A stretch of 64,000 nt of DNA from Clostridium sp. KNHs214. GTDB lineage: Bacteria; Bacillota; Clostridia; Clostridiales; Clostridiaceae. Below, in pieces: positions 33,866 through 42,018 of the stretch; position 1 is the stretch's first letter; each line of letters begins with the position of its first letter. The notes beneath the pieces were generated by a model. That model searched no databases, was not told the DNA's origin, and saw only the letters and a list, made by a program, of their open reading frames with translations. A program made the position numbers and the translations under genes. The DNA lies in NCBI RefSeq assembly GCF_000744935.1, contig NZ_JQMW01000011.1, forward strand, positions 372,001 through 436,000. The letters are read 5' to 3'.

Positions 33866-34759
33866 GTGAGTAATCTAAAAAATTCTATAGAAATTGAATC
33901 TAAAAAATGCTCCAATGAAATTAATATAGATGCCCCTGTTGTTCAATGTATAGGCCGTGCCAACTCCGTGCAGGACTATTTGAGAATAATAGACACAACA
34001 TTCAGAGATATTTGTCCAAGCAATAGAAACTGTGAATTATGGTACCGTGGTCAACCTCAGGCGTCATTTAATCTTATACCAAGAATTGCAAGATCACCTT
34101 TAAACCCAAAGGATGAGATATTGTTTCTATCGAAATTTAAATCTCTTGCAATACCTGATGTCCAGTTCTTACCATCATTCCCTATTCCCAACGGACCTGC
34201 GGCTTACTGGCACTGGCTGTTCCAGATGCAGCACTATGGCGTACCCACCAGGCTAATGGATTGGTCCCGTGATGCATTTGTAGGCTTGTTTTTTGCCGTT
34301 ACCCAAGCGGCTGCTGATGTAGGAAACGATGCTGCAGTATGGGTACTCAACCCCGTAATATTGAATGAAGCTTTTTCATTCCACAGCTTCGTAAATCCTG
34401 GATATATCCCTAATGTGGATGAACCAGTGGTGGACCTTTACTTTGGTCCTAATGCACAAATACTCGGCACTACAAAACCTGCTGCCGTAATTGGCCCTAT
34501 GAACAACCCTAGGATAGTAGCCCAAAGGGGAACTTTCACAGTATTCCCTCGTATTGAGGATGTTACGCCTTTGAACCTGTTCACTGACGCTTCTAATTAT
34601 TTGTTAAAGATTTGCATTGCTGCAGAAAGCATCGATTCCATCAAGCGCCAATTAACACGTTATGGTATAACAAGATTTGCCTTGTTTCCAGACCTCTGCA
34701 ATATAGCAGAGGAGATTAGTCTCCAGCTAATACAAGAAGGACAGATACCTTCAGCTTAA
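33866..34759 (+). CDS. FRG-domain protein
   Basis: The 297-residue soluble protein starts at a GTG behind AGAGGAGGTGC. The FRG domain is complete: ELWYRGQPQ near residue 58, IPRIAR, then FQMQHYGVPTRLMDWSRDAF with LFFAV, and the late RIVAQRGTFTVFPR block. It ends with the usual LTRYGITRFALFPDL. FRG domains occur alone or fused in proteins suspected of roles in phage defence or toxicity, but no activity is firmly established. It stands alone between divergent APH and a terminator, with no toxin or antitoxin partner visible. Confidence 0.88.
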   Translation: MSNLKNSIEIESKKCSNEINIDAPVVQCIGRANSVQDYLRIIDTTFRDICPSNRNCELWYRGQPQASFNLIPRIARSPLNPKDEILFLSKFKSLAIPDVQFLPSFPIPNGPAAYWHWLFQMQHYGVPTRLMDWSRDAFVGLFFAVTQAAADVGNDAAVWVLNPVILNEAFSFHSFVNPGYIPNVDEPVVDLYFGPNAQILGTTKPAAVIGPMNNPRIVAQRGTFTVFPRIEDVTPLNLFTDASNYLLKICIAAESIDSIKRQLTRYGITRFALFPDLCNIAEEISLQLIQEGQIPSA

Positions 34760-34788
34760 TTAAGATAAAATTTTTATTTTAGTAGTTT

Positions 34789-34834
34789 AAAGGCTACCCC
34801 TAAGTATTAACACTTAGGGATAGCCTTTCCTTAT
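34789..34834. terminator. Bidirectional terminator after the FRG gene
   Basis: The AAAGGCTACCCCTAAGT arm pairs with ACTTAGGGATAGCCTTT and is followed by CCTTATTTT. It serves the FRG gene and the convergent shell-protein fragment. Confidence 0.8.
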
Positions 34835-34845
34835 TTTCAATATAG

Positions 34846-35115
34846 CTATAAACAATTTATACCTAAAAAATTCACTGTATGTCTTGGAAGCTCAACACTT
34901 ACTACTTTGGTATTCGTAGCTTTTACTGCTTCATCAGTAGCCATAATTTGGGAGCCTGCTCCAGTCCTGTTGCTTATAATGCCTATGGCTCTATGGCTTT
35001 TGTCTAATCCCATTTTATCTCGCAAAACGCTATCTACATTTGTTATAACAAGCCCTACTGTGTTTCCATATTTTACTATTCCTACAAATTCAGTTATTGG
35101 TGCTGGTCTATTCAT
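34846..35115 (-). pseudogene. PduB-type bacterial microcompartment shell protein, 5' fragment
   Basis: The 89 codons start MNRPAPITEFVGIVKYGNTV and continue with the BMC-tandem motifs RAIGIISNRTGAGSQIMATD and EAVKATNTKVVSVELPR. Complete PduB/EtuB-type trimer shell proteins have about 230-270 residues with two BMC domains. Here the homology stops after VELPR, followed by unrelated HTVNFLGINCL and a stop. A ribosome site AAAGGGGAAAG and ATG remain. No other microcompartment gene is visible. I take it as a relic of a deleted shell or metabolic operon. Confidence 0.78.
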
Positions 35116-35342
35116 TACTTATCTTTCCCCTTTTGAGATTAATTTTTTATCTGTTGATTTTATAATTTTACTAATTTAATTCTTTAGAGTCAAATTTTCT
35201 TTGTTACTTAATTCTTTTACTTCAAAATACATATTATAATACTATAGTTCCCTTCAAACATCCTAAAAAATTTTATCTTATTTTCCTGCAATTACTTATA
35301 TTTATATATATATTTGCAAATACTAATATAAAATCAATAAGG

Positions 35343-35765
35343 ATGATGATATATATGACTTCTAAAGAAAAAGCCTATATAGGTGGGATTATAGATAGTA
35401 AAGGTAGTATTATGCTTTTAAAGTCTAATAATAATGAACTTCCGTCTCCTTGCATAAGCATAAGTTCAACCTCAATTGAATTATTAAAATGGATAAAAGA
35501 TGTATCAAAAATGGGTTCAATAAAAAATAAGGAAAATAGTAACTCAGAAAAACATGCTAATTCCTTTATTTATACAATCAAGCATAATGATACAATAAAT
35601 CTTTTACTAGAAATTGAACCCTATTTAATAGTTAAAAGTAAAAAGAAAAAAGCTAAACTAATATTAGAGAAATACAAAGCAGTTACTCCTCGAAATGGAA
35701 GATATTCTAATGAAATGCTTAAAGCAAAAGAACAATTTTATGAAGATTTTATAAGTATAAAATAG
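35343..35765 (+). CDS. Single-motif LAGLIDADG endonuclease-like protein
   Basis: The 140-residue protein (or 136 from the ATG at 35355, better spaced from AAGGA) has one degenerate LAGLIDADG helix, KAYIGGIIDSKGSIMLL, followed by the expected beta-rich segment (SPCISISSTSIELLKWIKDV). It ends NGRYSNEMLKAKEQFYEDFI as in free-standing clostridial members. Single-motif proteins act as homodimers. The catalytic acidic residue of the GDG/ADG position is replaced (DSKGS, with Asp kept one turn earlier), so activity is uncertain; some such proteins became regulators. No intron or intein surrounds it. Confidence 0.75.
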   Translation: MMIYMTSKEKAYIGGIIDSKGSIMLLKSNNNELPSPCISISSTSIELLKWIKDVSKMGSIKNKENSNSEKHANSFIYTIKHNDTINLLLEIEPYLIVKSKKKKAKLILEKYKAVTPRNGRYSNEMLKAKEQFYEDFISIK

Positions 35766-35766
35766 G

Positions 35767-35800
35767 AAAACCCATCACGTTTTTGTGATGGGTTTTTTAT
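35767..35800 (+). terminator. Terminator after the LAGLIDADG gene
   Basis: AAAACCCATCAC pairs with GTGATGGGTTTT with a T-run. It is the same terminator as in the scar repeat at 31716-31747. Confidence 0.85.
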
Positions 35801-35875
35801 TGTTGAAGACAAATCGCACTCTTCAAAATGTACAAATTTAGTAAATACTTAAATTAGTAACCTTTATAGTCCACA

Positions 35876-37144
35876 TCATTTATCAGACCAAATAAAGCCG
35901 CAAGAAGTTTTATATTTTCCACTAATAGCTCTTTCAATAGCTTGAAATGTAACATCATAAAAAGCTGCTGCTTCCCTTAAACTATTCCATTCTTTAATAA
36001 AATTTCCATTTACATCATACTGCATTACCTCTCTATTTTTTTTAGTTTCTATTTTGCCAACATATCTCCATATAAAATTACAGCAAGTTTTTCTTTCTCC
36101 CGTACAAACCCTGCGAATTGCCTTAGGTGTCGTGTTATAGTGTTCTGCTGCTAAATTAACTGAATCCCAAGTATTAATTAAATTTCCTTCTAAATCATAT
36201 TGCTCTACCTTTTTAATTTGTCTTGACTTTTTATTAATAGTTTTTTTATTACATCCTAATCTAGCTTTTATATCTATTTCATCTGCCAAAAACTCATTAT
36301 ATTTATCTAAATATAGCCATATAAAATTTTTATGTGATTTATGATTTTCTTTTTCACAACATTTTTTAATCGAACCTATATCAAACTCTTCTTTTAAATC
36401 TTTTAAAGCATATGTTCCTATATAATTTGCATCTTTATCTAATTTAACTATTTTTCTCCCCAACTTTTCTTGTCTTTTACATTCTTTACTATCTATACAT
36501 CTTTTAAATTTCTCCCATTTTTCTCTTTTTCTTTTCATATAAATAGTAGCATTATCATATAAAGAATCTACTACATCTCTGTATTTTCTACCTGTAAAGC
36601 TTATCTGACAAATATTTGGTGAATGTTTATTTATTAAAACATTTTTTTCTGAATTAAAGAATTTTTTTATTCCATAAAGCATATCGTATGTTCCAATAAA
36701 TTTTATCTCACAAATGAGCATTGGACTTTTCCTATTTTTTCTTAATTTCATATAAGTTGATATGCATCCATCGCCGTCCATATATCCTCTAATAAAATGT
36801 TTAATTAACTGTTTGGGAACTATATTTTCATTTGCAAATTTTAATACTAATGATTTTCTTGGTATACAACCTAATTTTATTAAATCATTTGCCATTTTAG
36901 TGCTACTAATATTAATAGAAACATATCCTTTGTTACTTACATATAATGGCCTATTAGACTTTACATCTTTCAATAGTTGCTCTAATATATATTTATCATC
37001 TGGATGTAGTTGTATTATAATAATTTTATTATTTTCACTTTTTTCACTTACACAACCATCTGCATATAAAAGTCCTAACCAATATGCCTTTCTTTCGTTA
37101 TCTATTTTTTCAAAATATGAATCATCTTGAATATATCTTGACAT
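35876..37144 (-). CDS. Double-motif LAGLIDADG homing endonuclease with NUMOD-like repeats
   Basis: The protein has 422 residues from the ATG at 37144 (AGGTGA upstream; the frame is open to 37189). The two LAGLIDADG helices are AYWLGLLYADGCV near residue 20 and HFIRGYMDGDGCIS near 120, both with the catalytic Asp. From about 240 come three tandem NUMOD1-like DNA-binding modules, each of the form V.qyD..GN.I..W.S...AA..Y and CGFIW. Such tails fix target specificity of intron-encoded nucleases. No intron core is seen around it, so it is free-standing. Why it lies next to the ssrA island is open. Confidence 0.85.
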   Translation of the reverse strand: MSRYIQDDSYFEKIDNERKAYWLGLLYADGCVSEKSENNKIIIIQLHPDDKYILEQLLKDVKSNRPLYVSNKGYVSINISSTKMANDLIKLGCIPRKSLVLKFANENIVPKQLIKHFIRGYMDGDGCISTYMKLRKNRKSPMLICEIKFIGTYDMLYGIKKFFNSEKNVLINKHSPNICQISFTGRKYRDVVDSLYDNATIYMKRKREKWEKFKRCIDSKECKRQEKLGRKIVKLDKDANYIGTYALKDLKEEFDIGSIKKCCEKENHKSHKNFIWLYLDKYNEFLADEIDIKARLGCNKKTINKKSRQIKKVEQYDLEGNLINTWDSVNLAAEHYNTTPKAIRRVCTGERKTCCNFIWRYVGKIETKKNREVMQYDVNGNFIKEWNSLREAAAFYDVTFQAIERAISGKYKTSCGFIWSDK

Positions 37145-37550
37145 ACTATCACCTAATAATATTTTTGTTATTATCTTTTGTACAATCATATAAATTATTC
37201 ATGTATATTAATTTGAAACAGTTCTTTATTACGTTTTGTATCCACTAATAAAGCTATATATTATTAAGCAAAGGTATTTTTTAACGCTTGAATTTTTCTG
37301 AAAATATAAATAAGTTTAGAGGAAATACCGTATAAGATACACAAATAATATACTTGTAAATATATAAGCCAACAAAAAGTTACATATTTAAAAGATATAA
37401 AATCATAAAAAATTTAAGAAGATTTATTAACTGAAAAGGAATATAAGAAAGATTTTATATGGGAATATTACCCAATTTATATTATTTTATTTAAATTACA
37501 TCCTAAAATATAAAATGCTTTTAAGCATTTATTAGGTTTAAAAAGCATTA
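37145..37550. other. AT-rich gap without recognisable genes
   Basis: This stretch upstream of the endonuclease holds its promoter region and short AT-rich words. I see no gene, RNA or repeat in it. Confidence 0.5.
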
Positions 37551-37583
37551 AAAAAAACCACGTCAAAGCTGTCGTGGTTTTCA
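37551..37583 (-). terminator. Original ssrA terminator, displaced by the island
   Basis: On the minus strand AAAACCACGACAGC pairs with GCTTTGACGTGGTTTT, followed by T-rich DNA. It directly follows the CCA end of the second tmRNA 3' fragment, so it is probably the terminator that ended ssrA before the island was inserted. Confidence 0.7.
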
Positions 37584-37621
37584 TGGTGGAGGCGAGGAGA
37601 ATCGAACTCCTGTCCGAAAGC
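37584..37621 (-). repeat. Second copy of the ssrA 3' end (attachment site of the island)
   Basis: Thirty-eight bases repeat the T-arm and acceptor end of tmRNA: GCTTTCGGACAGG, GTTCGATT, CCTCGCCTCCACCA. Compared with 40449-40486 there are two differences, and they lie opposite each other in the T stem (A/T here, G/C there), so both copies can still fold. Together the two copies bracket the island. Confidence 0.85.
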
Positions 37622-37753
37622 TTCCACTTGCCTTAACTTTTCTAGTTATATCAATGCTTGTAGCAGTTATTCATCAAAAGTCCCATTCGGAGTATCCGAT
37701 TTGCTGTTAATTTTCATTTTATCATAACGTAGACTTGGAGTAAACCAATAGGT

Positions 37754-37897
37754 CTAAATGCGTAGAAATATCTTATAAAAATGTAAGTATAGTAAGCCGA
37801 ATATAACACCCAGTAAACATTCCGTATTGAGAGGTGTATAATCAACCCCATTTTCTTCTAGCCATTGACGGATAGACTTTTCACCTATTTTCTGCAA
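37754..37897 (-). pseudogene. Coding remnant of unknown origin at the island edge
   Basis: About 47 codons are open on the minus strand, IGEKSIRQWLEENGVDYTPL followed by a hydrophobic tail GVIFGLLYLHFYK. No ribosome site or good start was found; a stop stands just upstream. I do not recognise the family. Confidence 0.3.
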
Positions 37898-37960
37898 TTA
37901 TACTTTGATGCATCTTATAAGAAAATTGTTCATCAAGTTTATTATTTTTTTATTGCTTAT

Positions 37961-38488
37961 TTATCTGCTATATTCAATAATTTCACCATATGCAACTTTC
38001 TCTTGATACTCAATTGTTTTTATAACCATTTCATGACAAACTACAATCACTCTGTTATACTTCAAATACTTTTCCAATACCCCATTTATTCTTTTCTTCA
38101 TATTTTCCTTAGTTTCCCACACTTTGACCTCACCCTTAGGATGTATTCCATTATGTAAATCAAAATCTCTACTCAAGGAAAAACATTCTTCTGAGGTTCT
38201 ATGTTGAAAGTTTATTATATCAGGTATCCATTCATGTAAGTCAACATCAACTTCTATATCTATTCCTAATTCCTTGGATAAAATTGATGCACTTTGAAGT
38301 GCTCTTGTATAAGGTGATGAAACAATAACTTCACAATTTTTAAGTCGATTGTCTTTTGATGTTTCTTTTAATTGCTGTATTCCAATTTCAGTTAATGGTG
38401 CTAAATCCAACCCATGTCCAATAAAATTTCTATCATTAACAGGTTGATATGTTGGTTCTCCATGCCTAATTAAATAAAATACTGTCAT
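37961..38488 (-). CDS. Histidine phosphatase (phosphoglycerate mutase-like) family protein
   Basis: The 175-residue protein has the catalytic LIRHGEPTYQ motif (His9) at the N-terminus, VIVSSPYTRALQSA with the second Arg, the acid/base region HEW, and the late VVCHEMVIKT histidine. All four catalytic residues of the branch are present. The real substrate may be a sugar phosphate, a nucleotide or a protein; it cannot be told from the sequence. It lies within the ssrA island and is the only complete cargo gene there. The ATG follows AAAGGGGGAG. Confidence 0.87.
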   Translation of the reverse strand: MTVFYLIRHGEPTYQPVNDRNFIGHGLDLAPLTEIGIQQLKETSKDNRLKNCEVIVSSPYTRALQSASILSKELGIDIEVDVDLHEWIPDIINFQHRTSEECFSLSRDFDLHNGIHPKGEVKVWETKENMKKRINGVLEKYLKYNRVIVVCHEMVIKTIEYQEKVAYGEIIEYSR

Positions 38489-38585
38489 AATTCTCCCCCT
38501 TTAATACGCACTTTTTTACAAAGTCGAATCAATATATTGATTAAATTATACCATATAATTACAATAGTTCAAATTGAAATAGGAT

Positions 38586-39094
38586 GTCCCATTTACAGTG
38601 CATTAACTTGTTATATATAGTAGGAAGAAGTTTTTTTATAAAGGTTAGAAGCTGAGAGTTTCCTATAAAACTCCAAGGTAATCGTAGATGCCGATGCAAT
38701 AACTTCTACGGATTCATTCTTATTGAATGGGTGTTGGGTTTTTACATGGATTGAACCCTAAGGAATTGACCTTAAAACAAACATGGGAGAAGATAGCAGG
38801 AGTGCTATTGGGGAATGAGGATTTAGCTATGTCCCCTTTACTTCATTGGATGGCTAAATTATAAATAGGTTAATACTCATTAAATAGAATCTCCGTTATA
38901 TAGCACTTAGTAATTAAGCATTGGTTAGCAAGCCCCTTAGTTAATACATAGAATCTTGACGGATTCAGATACTTTAGAAATTAATTTAAGCAATAGGTAA
39001 TTGCTGAGTGATAACGAAGCAGATAAGTATTAAAACTCCTCTTAATAAAACCTGTCTTATAATAGTTTAACAAGTTAATTAATACTAATGGGAC
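38586..39094. repeat. About 510-bp element with 27-bp imperfect inverted ends
   Basis: The left end GTCCCATTTACAGTGCATTA and the right end read inverted (GTCCCATTAGTATTAATTA) share GTCCCATT and continue to ATTAACTTGTTA in both. Inside is a 45-codon frame (38727-38864). It looks like a shrunken insertion sequence or MITE within the island. I saw no target duplication. A group I intron was considered, but the core could not be seen. Confidence 0.5.
38727..38864 (+). CDS. Possible 45-residue peptide or transposase remnant
   Basis: The frame reads MGVGFLHGLNPKELTLKQTW and EKIAGVLLGNEDLAMSPLLH with natural amino-acid use, but there is no ribosome site. It lies inside the inverted-repeat element at 38586-39094 and may be the only remaining part of a larger gene. 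Confidence 0.3.
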   Translation: MGVGFLHGLNPKELTLKQTWEKIAGVLLGNEDLAMSPLLHWMAKL

Positions 39095-39116
39095 TATTCT
39101 TTTAAATAGGAGGGGG

Positions 39117-39296
39117 ATGTCTAAAATTCTTCCCTTTTCTGTTGTTGGTATGAATGAATGGAAAATTTACGGATTTGTATTCAAGGAAAGTCCTATTTTT
39201 CCCACTATAAAATCAACACAATTCCCCTCTAGAATGAGTATTCCTAATGGTTTTACAAATGTCAATATATGTCACCAAAACTCTGTCTATATATAG
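39117..39296 (+). CDS. Possible 59-residue island protein
   Basis: The ATG lies directly behind TAGGAGGGGG, a very strong but closely spaced ribosome site. The product begins MSKILPFSVVGMNEWKIYGF and has no recognisable motif. It ends just before the terminator of the convergent integrase gene. Confidence 0.35.
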   Translation: MSKILPFSVVGMNEWKIYGFVFKESPIFPTIKSTQFPSRMSIPNGFTNVNICHQNSVYI

Positions 39297-39311
39297 TAAC
39301 AGCAATAGTAA

Positions 39312-39352
39312 AAAAGTGGTGAGGAAATAAAATCCTTAACCACTCTTTTTTA
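39312..39352. terminator. Terminator between the small frame and the integrase
   Basis: AGTGGTGAGGA pairs with TCCTTAACCACT, followed by CTTTTTT on the plus strand. The integrase runs toward it from the other side. Confidence 0.6.
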
Positions 39353-39364
39353 TGGCTTTTTGTG

Positions 39365-40333
39365 CTATAAATCAGATAAAGTATCTTTTTGTATAGCCTT
39401 ATGTAAATCATTTATGCTGTTATGATAGTATGCCATGGTTATTTCTAAAGAAGAATGTCCCGCTATTCTACAGACATCTAATGGATTACTTCCATTTTTT
39501 ATCATGTTAGTTAATGCTGTATGCCTTAACTTATGGGGCGAGGTACTTTTATCCAAACCTGCCTTCTTTCCATACTCTATTAGTTGACTCTTAATATGAG
39601 ATAAAGCTACTTTGCTATGTGATACACTTGATAAAAACAAATACTCGCTATTAACATCATTAGCAATTTCCACTAGCTTCTTAACATATGGTTGTAACTT
39701 ATTGTTCAATGGTACAATCCTTTGAGTCCTGTTCTTTGCAGTTTCTCCGTTTATGATGATGTACTTATCCTTTAAATTCACATCTTTAACCCTTATATTC
39801 ACAGTTTCATTTACCCTTGTACCTACGGATAGCATGAGAAGTATTATAACGTAATCCCTTAATCCTGCGTATGAAGTCATGTTTATTACCTTGAGTAACT
39901 TTTTTATATCACTTTGAGTTAAAGGTTGTTTTTCATTCTTAACTTCCCTAACCTTTTTTACTCTTTCATTGATTCTATCCTTAACAAATCCTTCATCTTC
40001 TAAAAAGGCTAGATATACCTTTAAATAGCGTATTCTGATATTGGTAGTGTTAGGACTTACCTTCTCCAACATAAACGAAATATACCCTCTTATCAGCGTT
40101 ATATCATATCGAATTTGGGTGTCCGAATAATACTCAGAAATATAGTTATTCATGTAAAGAAATGCCCTGTCATAATCATACAAAGTCCTTGTAGACAGGT
40201 TTTGTGACCTCTTACAGATGATAAAATCTTTCTGTTTTTCAATAAAGTCCTGTACGGAGAAGTATTCTGCTGTTACCTCGTTATCAAACCCTATCGGAGT
40301 AACATTTTTTGTTAATTGTAGTCTTTTAGCCAT
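39365..40333 (-). CDS. Tyrosine recombinase (island integrase)
   Basis: The 322-residue protein has an N-terminal SAM-like core-binding domain (about 45-130) and a catalytic domain with Arg in SVGTRVNETVN, Lys in the beta hairpin, HKLRH, GHSS and the nucleophile Tyr in TMAYYHNS. All are present. Its position 115 bp from the ssrA 3' end, facing away from it, is the usual position of integrases that use tmRNA as attachment site. No excisionase gene is visible. The island should therefore still be able to recombine if a directionality factor is supplied. Confidence 0.92.
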   Translation of the reverse strand: MAKRLQLTKNVTPIGFDNEVTAEYFSVQDFIEKQKDFIICKRSQNLSTRTLYDYDRAFLYMNNYISEYYSDTQIRYDITLIRGYISFMLEKVSPNTTNIRIRYLKVYLAFLEDEGFVKDRINERVKKVREVKNEKQPLTQSDIKKLLKVINMTSYAGLRDYVIILLMLSVGTRVNETVNIRVKDVNLKDKYIIINGETAKNRTQRIVPLNNKLQPYVKKLVEIANDVNSEYLFLSSVSHSKVALSHIKSQLIEYGKKAGLDKSTSPHKLRHTALTNMIKNGSNPLDVCRIAGHSSLEITMAYYHNSINDLHKAIQKDTLSDL

Positions 40334-40345
40334 TTTAACACCTCA

Positions 40346-40410
40346 AATAAAAAAGATTACAGGTATCGGACACAGAAGAATTTCTTCCGAATCGAACTAG
40401 TAATCTTAAT
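40346..40410 (-). terminator. Hairpin downstream of ssrA
   Basis: On the minus strand AAGATTAC pairs with GTAATCTT, followed by TTTTATTT. It encloses an inner TTCGGAAGAAA/TTCTTCTG stem. It ends ssrA transcription in its present, island-borne 3' context. The integrase gene starts right after it. Confidence 0.6.
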
Positions 40411-40448
40411 CATTAAAGTGCTATAAACCATTGATAACACTATGTATT

Positions 40449-40802
40449 TGGTGGAGGCGAGGGGAATCGAACCCCTGTCCGAAAGCCGCATCCCCTGAGC
40501 ATCTCCGAGTGCAGTCCTTATTTTAAAATTCCCTCTGCCAAACGCCTAAGGACAGGCTTTTGGTTTTGGTAGCTTCATAATTTCCGTTCCCTACTCAAAG
40601 CTTTGTAGGGCTCGTTTCCCCGCTGTCGACGCCAGACCCTAAGTCGCGGGACTCTTAGGCTGACGAGCAACTATACTAAGCTGCTAATGCTAAATTATCG
40701 TTTTCGTTTATATTTAAATCCATAGTTTTTTAACGCGGGCCCATGGGTCCCTCGACTCGCTTCCCAGGAGCTACGTACCCCCGTCGAAACCATTACGCCC
40801 CC
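40449..40802 (-). ncRNA. ssrA: tmRNA (SsrA)
   Basis: The complete 354-base tmRNA lies on the minus strand. Its 5' end GGGGGCGTAATGGTTTCGAC pairs with the 3' end TCGCCTCCACCA in a tRNA-like acceptor stem. The T arm GGGGTTCGATTCCCC is intact. The tag frame runs to ENDNLALAA and a TAG stop, close to known clostridial tags. tmRNA with SmpB frees stalled ribosomes and marks the nascent protein for proteolysis. smpB lies 275 bp upstream on the same strand. The 3' end is the attachment site of the island. The T loop is not interrupted by an intron. Confidence 0.96.
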
Positions 40803-41076
40803 ATGATAATTTATATTGAACAATAAACATTTAAAATAAGCAATTACTGCCTAAATACATAACCTACTGTTTATAGTCCAAATGTATTACATAGAAACGC
40901 CACCGATATTTAGTTTTTAAAACATAAGCATAACTTCGACTACACTATAAATAAAATGTATCTATTATTATACACCTATATATAGCAAACTGTCAAAATC
41001 ATGATACGTTATTATAATACAATATATATAATAATTAATCAAGTATAAATACTTGTAAAAAGCAATTACATTATGC

Positions 41077-41547
41077 CTATAATCTCATTCTTTCTTTCAT
41101 CTGCCTATCAATATCTCTCTTGGCAGCTTTTTCAAGCATAGCATCTCTTTTATCGTAGTTTTTCTTACCTTTTGCCACTGCTAAGCTTACTTTTACCATG
41201 CCATTTTTTAAATATAAAGATAATGGCACTAGTGTGTATCCCTTTTGGCTTGTAAATCCTATTAATTTAAGTATTTCATTTTTGTGAAGAAGCAGTTTTC
41301 TATCTCTTAATGGATCTTTATTAAATATGTTTCCCTTTTCATATGGACTTACATGCATATTTACTACAAACACTTCTCCATTTCTTATATCAGCATAGCT
41401 ATCTTTTAAATTAGCTTTTCCTTCTCTTATGGACTTTACTTCTGTTCCTACTAATTCTATTCCAGCTTCATAGACTTCTTCTATGAAATAATCATGTCTT
41501 GCTTTTCTATTTTCCGCTAAGGTTCTCGTTCCTTTTTCTTTAGGCAT
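41077..41547 (-). CDS. smpB: SsrA-binding protein SmpB
   Basis: The 156-residue protein has the full SmpB oligonucleotide-binding barrel: [53 protein letters not shown] and the basic C-terminal tail [20 protein letters not shown] that enters the ribosome as a helix. It binds the tRNA-like part of tmRNA and places it on stalled ribosomes. It stands between rnr and ssrA on one strand, the common clostridial order, but the rnr-smpB spacing is expanded to 2 kb by an IS remnant. Confidence 0.96.
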   Translation of the reverse strand: MPKEKGTRTLAENRKARHDYFIEEVYEAGIELVGTEVKSIREGKANLKDSYADIRNGEVFVVNMHVSPYEKGNIFNKDPLRDRKLLLHKNEILKLIGFTSQKGYTLVPLSLYLKNGMVKVSLAVAKGKKNYDKRDAMLEKAAKRDIDRQMKERMRL

Positions 41548-41706
41548 CTATCTCACCCCTAAAATTTTAGTTGAATTGTGCCACTTCATGTGAACAACTC
41601 ACATCTGAGCAACTCATTTGTATATTTTTAGTCTATTATATAGTATATCATTTTGTAGTACACTTTTCAATTAGCAACATAAGAATATTGTGAAGCAAGT
41701 GCAATA

Positions 41707-41830
41707 AGAAAAATCACACTTTAAGTCCGTGAAACAATTGTAATTTGGGACTAATCACAATACGCTAAGAACTTCTACATGTTTGCAGATTTCAATCCCC
41801 TAAAACCTTAACTCGCTCCTTGCATCCCTC
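41707..41830. repeat. Diverged half copy of the rnr-adjacent palindrome
   Basis: From GAAAAATCACACTTTAAGT to GCATCCCTCAAAC it matches, with about one in four bases changed, the inverse of the right arm of the palindrome at 43314-43546 (shared ACAATACGC.AAGAA, ATTTCAAT.CCCTAAA, CTCGCT and CTCAAAC). It ends where the hairpin repeat at 41837 begins. Confidence 0.55.
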
Positions 41831-41836
41831 AAACAA

Positions 41837-41924
41837 GAAGGATGATTTTCCTCCACTACGCTATGGAAAATCTTTAATTTATGATAGAAAGGCGCTCCTA
41901 ATATTTTTTAGGCGGAGCCTTTCG
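41837..41924 (-). repeat. Left inverted repeat of the IS4-remnant region
   Basis: GAAGGATGATTTTCCTCC to TTAGGCGGAGCCTTTCG is the inverse of 43185-43270. It includes one copy of the GATTTTCC...GGAAAATC hairpin family and a copy of the CGAAAGGCTCCGCCTAAAAAA word. Confidence 0.7.
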
Positions 41925-42018
41925 AAAAGTTATATGGTACCTATTAAAATAAAATAACAACTAAAATTCAATTCATTTTGCCGTAAGGCAGTTATTTGTA
42001 TAAATGAAAATTTGTAAG

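Larger units (their letters stand above)
37584..40448. mobile_element. Small genomic island integrated at the 3' end of ssrA
   Basis: The tmRNA 3' end is a common target of tyrosine integrases. Here an integrase gene lies 115 bp from ssrA, and a second copy of the ssrA 3' end with a terminator closes the region 2.9 kb further. Inside are a phosphatase-like gene, an inverted-repeat element, two tiny open frames and a protein remnant. No transfer or phage structure genes are left, so it is a reduced island. Confidence 0.8.

Noticed and set aside
37584-40802. Group I intron interrupting tmRNA, as known from C. botulinum
   Set aside because: The T arm at 40449-40486 is uninterrupted and folds, and the 2.9-kb insert carries a tyrosine integrase with flanking attachment copies. 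I could not find group I core sequences, so an island is the better reading.
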